Origin: CAZJAD01 sp964543855
Lineage (GTDB): Bacteria > Electryoneota > RPQS01 > DYHQ01
Assembly (NCBI GenBank): GCA_964543855.1
Contig: CAZJAD010000020.1
Coordinates: forward strand, 1 to 27,571
Length of the DNA stretch: 27,571 nucleotides
Reading direction: 5' to 3'
Below are positions 23,326 to 27,571 of the stretch, piece after piece. A program made the translations under genes and the position numbers. The notes beneath the pieces were generated by a model. The model saw only the letters and a program-made list of their open reading frames with translations, was not told where the DNA came from and ran no database searches. The number at the start of each line of letters is the position of its first letter. The first letter of the stretch is position 1.

Positions 23326-25782
23326 GTGCCGCCTAATCTTGATTCTCCGCCTGCCCGATCCCTGCCGTTGACCTCGCCCAACTTCGAGCAGGTTCTCGAT
23401 GCGGTGCCAGGAATCGTCTATGTCGTGGACGAAGATTTTCGAATCCGTGCCGCTAATCGTGCCTGGGACACATCCGCCCAGAAGCATGGGCCGGAGGGTG
23501 TCTCCCGGCCGGATATCATTGGAAAGCCGCTGCTCGATGTCATCGACGACAAAGCGTTGCGCATTTTCTACGAGCAGGTGATGCACAGCATACTACAGGG
23601 AGAGGTCGAGGAGTACTCGCAGGTCATCGATGCGGGTCCCGGGCAAGATGAGCCTGAACATCTGCGCCTCGAGATTCGTCCCATGCGACGGGCAGGGGAG
23701 GTCCGAGGCCTGCTCTTCCAGATTACCGACTATTCCGCTGAACGCCGTGCCCAGCTCGAACTCATGGAAAAGGACCGAAAGCTCCTCGAACTCGAGACAT
23801 ACGCGGATAGTTGCGGCCGCGAGTCACAGTTTTTTGAGCGACTCTGGCGGACAGTCGCATGGCCTGGCGAACCGGAGGAGATATACCAGCAAGTCTTGGA
23901 TGACTTATGTGATGTCTTCGGCATCGAGTACGGTGCAGTCTACGTGGCTCAGGAGGGCAGCCTCCGTATGGAAGCGTCATGCGGCTTTTTCGCAGAGCAC
24001 GCGGCATCACTCGGTCTTCTCACAGGTGGAGAAGTGACCCTCTTCGATGAGCCTGTGATCGAGCGCTTTCCGTTTGAAAAGACCGTGTGCAGTCTGACCC
24101 AGCGACTCGAGCCCCTCGGTGTGCAAGCGCTCATAGCCGTCCCCATCACCTGTCAAGGCGAACGCTATGGTATGCTCTTTCTGGCATCGGTCAATGGCGG
24201 AAAATTCCGGAAGGCGGACCTGGGTCTCCTGAAATTGACCGGCAGCGCCGTGGCGAGTGTCCTTAGGCTTCAACGCACAACCCAGAGCCTTCGAGCAGCC
24301 TCGGAGCATCAGACCCAGTTGGCTGAGATCAGCACCGAGTTCTCCGCTCACTCAACAAAGCCCGAATTGCTTCACCAGTTGATTCCTCGGCGACTCGGCG
24401 AGGCGGCCCAGGCCGTGATGTCCGTTCTGTACCTTGCCGATGAAAGCGAGCAGACGATCTGTGCCACAACCCATTGGAATGCTCCAGAGGTCGTTGACAC
24501 CCTCATCGGCACCGATGTCGGTGTCATGAAAATGGGAGAATCCCCCGGCGGTATCTGTGTGATGGAAAGAAAGCCCATGCACTTCGAGAATCTCCTCCAG
24601 AACGATACCTATGTCCCGTGGAGTCACTTTGCGCGTGAACTCGGATACAACAGCGTCTGGGCGTTTCCTCTGACAGTCGACAATCATATCGTTGGTGCGG
24701 TGAATCTCTATTATGCCGAGATAGCCCATCCGTTAGAACCCGAGCTCATGGGCTATCTTGAGGTGCTGGCGGGTCGCGCTGCAGCGGCGCTTCGACTGGC
24801 ACAATCGGGCATATCGGATGGGGAGGAGGCCACGCACTCTCCAGTTGCCATCCTGGAAAATCTCTTCGCCGGCGGCGTCTCCTTCAGTGTGCGCACGCCC
24901 GAGGGGACAGCGGAATACGAATGTCAATCGACGCCCAATGCCACCGACGGCGCCGACTCCCGTTCGTGGACCCTCGAGATCCGTCAGCGACCGGAAGATC
25001 GACCCGACAGGCAGTCGCGATACGGTGACGAGTTGAACCTCATGGAGAAATTCGCCGACTCGCTGGGCCATGATTTCAACGACCTGCTGACAGGTATCTT
25101 GGGCCGCGCATCTCTGCTCGGCGACCAACTGGAACCGGAGCATCCGTCACAGACCGACGTCAAGGGTCTGATTGAAGCCGCCGAGGGCGCATCGGACCTG
25201 ATACAGGAACTCGTGGGATTCGCCCACCCGGAACGAACGACTTTTCACCCTCTCGACTTCGACAGCATTCTGAGCGCTGCCCTCTCGGAGCAAGCTCCTC
25301 TCCCTAATGGGATCGATCCAGTTTGCCGCTGCGAAGTTGAAGATTCAAAAGTTCTGGGAGACAGTCTACAGATGCGCCGTCTGCTTCGTCATCTGATAAC
25401 CAACGCTTGCCATGCACTACCCGACGGAGGCCGCATCGATGTGTCCGCTGAGCGGGTTCATGTGGACGAGACTCCTCCAGACGCGCTGCTGTCGGCGAAG
25501 CCAGGCGATTATGTGCGCCTGCGAGTTCGCGACGACGGCGTTGGCATTCGCAGTGATCACCGTGCCCAGGTTTTCGAACCCTTCTTCTCGGCTTGGAAGC
25601 ACGGCAGACGCCCCGGTCTCGGCCTCGCCTCGGTCTATGCCATCACACAGCGCCATGGAGGATGGCTTCACCTGCAAAGCCAGGAAGGCGAGGGCACGAC
25701 AGTAGATATATATCTTCCGGTAGAGTTGACACAAATCGCGCCCGATAACGAGGAGGTTTCCGCACTGCACTATCAGGTGTGA
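23326..25782 (+). CDS. PAS-GAF-GAF sensor histidine kinase
   Basis: This 818-residue soluble kinase has a PAS domain (about 18-135; FEQVLDAVPGIVYVVDEDFRI), two GAF domains (about 170-320 and 340-505), a linker, and a kinase core. Phosphoaccepting His582 lies in SLGHDFNDLLTGILGRASLL; the HATPase has LRHLITNACHALPDGG, VRDDGVGIRSDH, FEPFFS and PGLGLASVYAITQRHGG, all intact. The start is GTG 23326 because AAGGAGGG lies directly upstream (23312-23319). The open frame extends back over the tRNA gene, but the peptide there is just tRNA read backwards and is not part of the protein. No response regulator sits next to it, so its partner may be one of the receivers in the upstream operon or lie elsewhere. 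Confidence 0.9.
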   Translation: MPPNLDSPPARSLPLTSPNFEQVLDAVPGIVYVVDEDFRIRAANRAWDTSAQKHGPEGVSRPDIIGKPLLDVIDDKALRIFYEQVMHSILQGEVEEYSQVIDAGPGQDEPEHLRLEIRPMRRAGEVRGLLFQITDYSAERRAQLELMEKDRKLLELETYADSCGRESQFFERLWRTVAWPGEPEEIYQQVLDDLCDVFGIEYGAVYVAQEGSLRMEASCGFFAEHAASLGLLTGGEVTLFDEPVIERFPFEKTVCSLTQRLEPLGVQALIAVPITCQGERYGMLFLASVNGGKFRKADLGLLKLTGSAVASVLRLQRTTQSLRAASEHQTQLAEISTEFSAHSTKPELLHQLIPRRLGEAAQAVMSVLYLADESEQTICATTHWNAPEVVDTLIGTDVGVMKMGESPGGICVMERKPMHFENLLQNDTYVPWSHFARELGYNSVWAFPLTVDNHIVGAVNLYYAEIAHPLEPELMGYLEVLAGRAAAALRLAQSGISDGEEATHSPVAILENLFAGGVSFSVRTPEGTAEYECQSTPNATDGADSRSWTLEIRQRPEDRPDRQSRYGDELNLMEKFADSLGHDFNDLLTGILGRASLLGDQLEPEHPSQTDVKGLIEAAEGASDLIQELVGFAHPERTTFHPLDFDSILSAALSEQAPLPNGIDPVCRCEVEDSKVLGDSLQMRRLLRHLITNACHALPDGGRIDVSAERVHVDETPPDALLSAKPGDYVRLRVRDDGVGIRSDHRAQVFEPFFSAWKHGRRPGLGLASVYAITQRHGGWLHLQSQEGEGTTVDIYLPVELTQIAPDNEEVSALHYQV

Positions 25783-25863
25783 TAAACTAACTCCACAATC
25801 ATTTGGTTGCGTTGGCAGTCCTCTTCGGCGATGAACTGCCGACCGTGCACGTCCAGATTCACG

Positions 25864-25890
25864 ATAAGGCCACAGAAGAAGCTGCGGGCC
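25864..25890 (+). repeat. Inverted repeat arm A flanking the secreted-protein gene
   Basis: A 27-base sequence starting ATAAGGCCACA and ending GAAGCTGCGGGCC. Its reverse complement recurs at 26510-26536 with 25 of 27 bases matching; the only mismatches are two adjacent bases. Weaker similarity extends about 40 bases outward on both sides. The two arms enclose the 25938-26465 gene. Confidence 0.8.
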
Positions 25891-25937
25891 TCAAAAAAGC
25901 CTCATTCCGTGAAAAGCGCGGAGCCAAGATCATATCC

Positions 25938-26465
25938 TCATTTCTCGATCCAGTATTCCCCTTCCCAGTCAGTCGTGTACTCCGTCTTTGAAGTGAATTG
26001 TCCCTTGTAAGTGCCGCTCCCTCGGATGTTCTGAAACTTGCCCGTCCCGGTCGTGTAGGAGTAAGTTCCCTCGAATGAAACGAGAGGACCTTCCTTCGTT
26101 GAGACCGTCGTCACCCGGCCTTTCCACTGGGCGATGACCGTACCGTCTGCATGGATAAGCTTGACATAGCCGTGATGAGGTCCAACTCCATTGGTGAGTT
26201 CGGATGATGCCACATTCACAAGCTGCGCTCCATCCATGAACCTATTCTCACCGGTACTGGCGTTCGTTCCCTCGTACTTGCTCAGGGAGAAAATGTGTCC
26301 TTCGACATCTCCAATAGCGATTGTATCCTGTCTCGTCTCGGCTGATGTCATCTTTCCAGCGATTTTGAACTTCTCCTGTGCGGCAGAAGGTGCCACGACA
26401 ACCGCAATAATCACGGCGACACTGGCAAACAGTGCTACCAACCGTCTGGATGTGTGCATCTGCAT
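25938..26465 (-). CDS. Small secreted protein, beta-barrel-like, unknown function
   Basis: This 175-residue protein has a clear Sec signal peptide (basic start, hydrophobic core, cleavage likely after APSAA, residue 29). The mature 146 residues are rich in beta-strand patterns with Gly, Thr and Tyr, for example VSFEGTYSYTTGTGKFQNIRGSGTYKGQF and TDWEGEYWI. The 'GTGKF..I.G.G.Y.G' stretch is reminiscent of allene-oxide-cyclase/dirigent or lipocalin-like barrels, but I do not recognise the family with confidence. Start is supported by GAGGAGGT seven bases ahead of the ATG. It is convergent with the kinase gene and flanked by a 27-bp inverted repeat. No catalytic residues can be named. Confidence 0.82.
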   Translation of the reverse strand: MQMHTSRRLVALFASVAVIIAVVVAPSAAQEKFKIAGKMTSAETRQDTIAIGDVEGHIFSLSKYEGTNASTGENRFMDGAQLVNVASSELTNGVGPHHGYVKLIHADGTVIAQWKGRVTTVSTKEGPLVSFEGTYSYTTGTGKFQNIRGSGTYKGQFTSKTEYTTDWEGEYWIEK

Positions 26466-26509
26466 AGGTTTTACCTCCTCTTCTGGTCATGACAACTTGA
26501 GATTTGTCT

Positions 26510-26536
26510 GGCCCGCAGCTTCTCTTGTGGCCTTAT
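26510..26536 (-). repeat. Inverted repeat arm B flanking the secreted-protein gene
   Basis: The second arm, in opposite orientation to 25864-25890, lies about 45 bases upstream of the secreted-protein start codon. Read on the minus strand it falls in an open stretch translating as VDNKATREAAG, similar to IHDKATEEAAG at arm A on the plus strand, so the arms could be remnants of a duplicated coding sequence. No start codon or full gene is visible around either arm. Confidence 0.8.
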
Positions 26537-26626
26537 TGTCAACCCTGAAATCGTGCTCCACTACAGCATCTCGAAAGTGGAGGGCAGTGTAGCCGAAGAT
26601 GAAATCCACCCTCTTATTTGGCTCAG

Positions 26627-27571
26627 TCAACGGAGATCCCGCCCCGCCTCCGTCTTGACGGTGACAGTAAGTCGCCGATTGTAGCTTGTGACGGGGTAGG
26701 TTTGCGGAAGGCCACCGGGGATGTGAAGGGTCAGATACCCCGGTCGCGTTCCAGAAAGGCCCCCGAAGTACTGCACGAGGCTGTGCTGGCTGGTGGTGCC
26801 TTTTCCACCTTGAATCTGACGAATCTGACGGCGCCCGCCTTGCTCCAGCTCGACAATCATGCCGATCGCGGCCCGATTGCCCACCATATCGATCACTTTA
26901 ATTTCCAGCCACCCGCGCGGATTCGTCTCGTTGCGAAAGAGTCGAACGCCGGAACCAGACCCGACGGCAAGATCGAGGTCGCCGTCGCCATCATAGTCGG
27001 AGAATGCACAACCCCACCCGTTGAAAGTGCGCACGCCCGCCAGGTAAGTCCCATCTCTGAAATGCCCACGGTCATTCAGATACAGGAATGACGGACAATC
27101 GGGATAGATGGAGGTCAGGAAGAGGTCGAGATCGCCGTCACCATCCACATCACCCCACGCAGGATCGGAGTGAGTTTCCGCGAACTTAATCCCCCGAAGC
27201 TCCCGCTCGTCCTGCCAGGCCGTCAAGGTGTCGCCGGGATTGACATGCAGCATCGTCTTGTTGGAAAATTCGAGGTAGCGCGGATGAGCCAGATTCGCAC
27301 AGATAAGATCGAAGTCGCCGTCATTGTCAAAATCTCCCCATTCCGACCCGATCGTGTGACCAAACCAGCCATCCACCTCTTCGCCGTTCAAATGCCGCAT
27401 CGGCGCAGCATTGGTGAACCCTCCATGCGAGTCGTTCTCGAAGAGCAGATTCTCCTGGAGGCGATAGTTGGACACATGGCAATCATCATCCCCGTCGCGG
27501 TCGTAGTCGCACCATGCCACACCGCGACCACACAGCACGCGATCCCACGGCGGCTTCATGCCGCGCTCAGC
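26627..27571 (-). CDS. FG-GAP/VCBS repeat protein with ASPIC/UnbV C-terminal domain, 5' partial
   Basis: The visible 310-odd residues are the C-terminal part of a probably extracellular repeat protein. Acidic calcium-loop motifs of the FG-GAP/VCBS type recur: DYDRDGDDD, DFDNDGDFD, DVDGDGDLD and DYDGDGDLD, each at the head of a propeller-blade-like repeat ending in FxN or FLYLND. From about residue 228 follows an ASPIC/UnbV-like domain (GNRAAIGMIVELEQGGRRQIRQIQGG...SQHSLVQYFGG). These proteins are common in FCB-group and related phyla and are usually secreted or surface-attached; their roles are mostly unknown. The frame is open through the right edge, so the Met at 27559 need not be the start, and the signal peptide is outside the window. 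There is no sorting tail after the UnbV domain. Confidence 0.88.
   Translation of the reverse strand, partial: AERGMKPPWDRVLCGRGVAWCDYDRDGDDDCHVSNYRLQENLLFENDSHGGFTNAAPMRHLNGEEVDGWFGHTIGSEWGDFDNDGDFDLICANLAHPRYLEFSNKTMLHVNPGDTLTAWQDERELRGIKFAETHSDPAWGDVDGDGDLDLFLTSIYPDCPSFLYLNDRGHFRDGTYLAGVRTFNGWGCAFSDYDGDGDLDLAVGSGSGVRLFRNETNPRGWLEIKVIDMVGNRAAIGMIVELEQGGRRQIRQIQGGKGTTSQHSLVQYFGGLSGTRPGYLTLHIPGGLPQTYPVTSYNRRLTVTVKTEAGRDLR

Noticed and set aside
1..27571. CRISPR arrays, toxin-antitoxin pairs, phage genes or transposases
   Set aside because: No regular spaced repeats, small paired genes, or recombinase motifs were seen on either strand.

Overview
The window is a bacterial contig, probably metagenome-derived: moderately high GC, with one scaffold gap of exactly 100 N at 10610-10709. 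The organism cannot be named. Three hints point to a member of, or relative of, the FCB superphylum candidate phyla (Zixibacteria-, Latescibacteria- or Eisenbacteria-like): a FlgD-Ig/T9SS-type C-terminal tail domain, an FG-GAP/ASPIC-UnbV protein, and many multi-PAS histidine kinases. This placement is inference.

Region 1 (1-6389, + strand) is mostly metabolic. It holds the 3' part of a sodium:solute symporter, a SnoaL-like lipoprotein, an NAD-dependent epimerase/reductase, two SAM methyltransferases (the second with a zinc-ribbon head), a NapH-type membrane polyferredoxin, and a flavoredoxin-like flavin protein whose start codon overlaps the polyferredoxin stop. A hairpin terminator follows.

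Region 2 (6512-11376, - strand) is an SOS mutagenesis operon read right to left: lexA with a promoter and a palindromic operator, the assembly gap, the 3' part of imuB, a small DUF6504-like gene and dnaE2. The genes after the gap overlap one another. The gap hides the N-terminal part of ImuB and possibly imuA.

Region 3 (11852-20859, + strand) is a six-gene phosphorelay operon: GAF/PAS histidine kinase, Rcp1-like receiver, receiver-PAS-kinase, receiver-kinase with degenerate ATP boxes, receiver-HDOD, and a receiver fused to a FlgD-Ig/sorting-tail-like domain. The last four genes overlap by 4, 11 and 8 bases, so they are probably translationally coupled. The last protein is the most unusual object in the window: a cytoplasmic-type response regulator whose expected C-terminal output domain is replaced by a module normally found at the end of secreted proteins.

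Region 4 (20974-25782) holds glnS with a good promoter, a convergent tRNA-Gln(CTG) gene with its own promoter, leader hairpin and terminator, and a further PAS-GAF-GAF histidine kinase that starts at GTG 23326.

Region 5 (25864-27571) contains a small secreted beta-barrel-like protein on the - strand, flanked by a 27-bp inverted repeat (25 of 27 matching), and the 3' part of an FG-GAP/ASPIC-UnbV protein that runs off the right edge.
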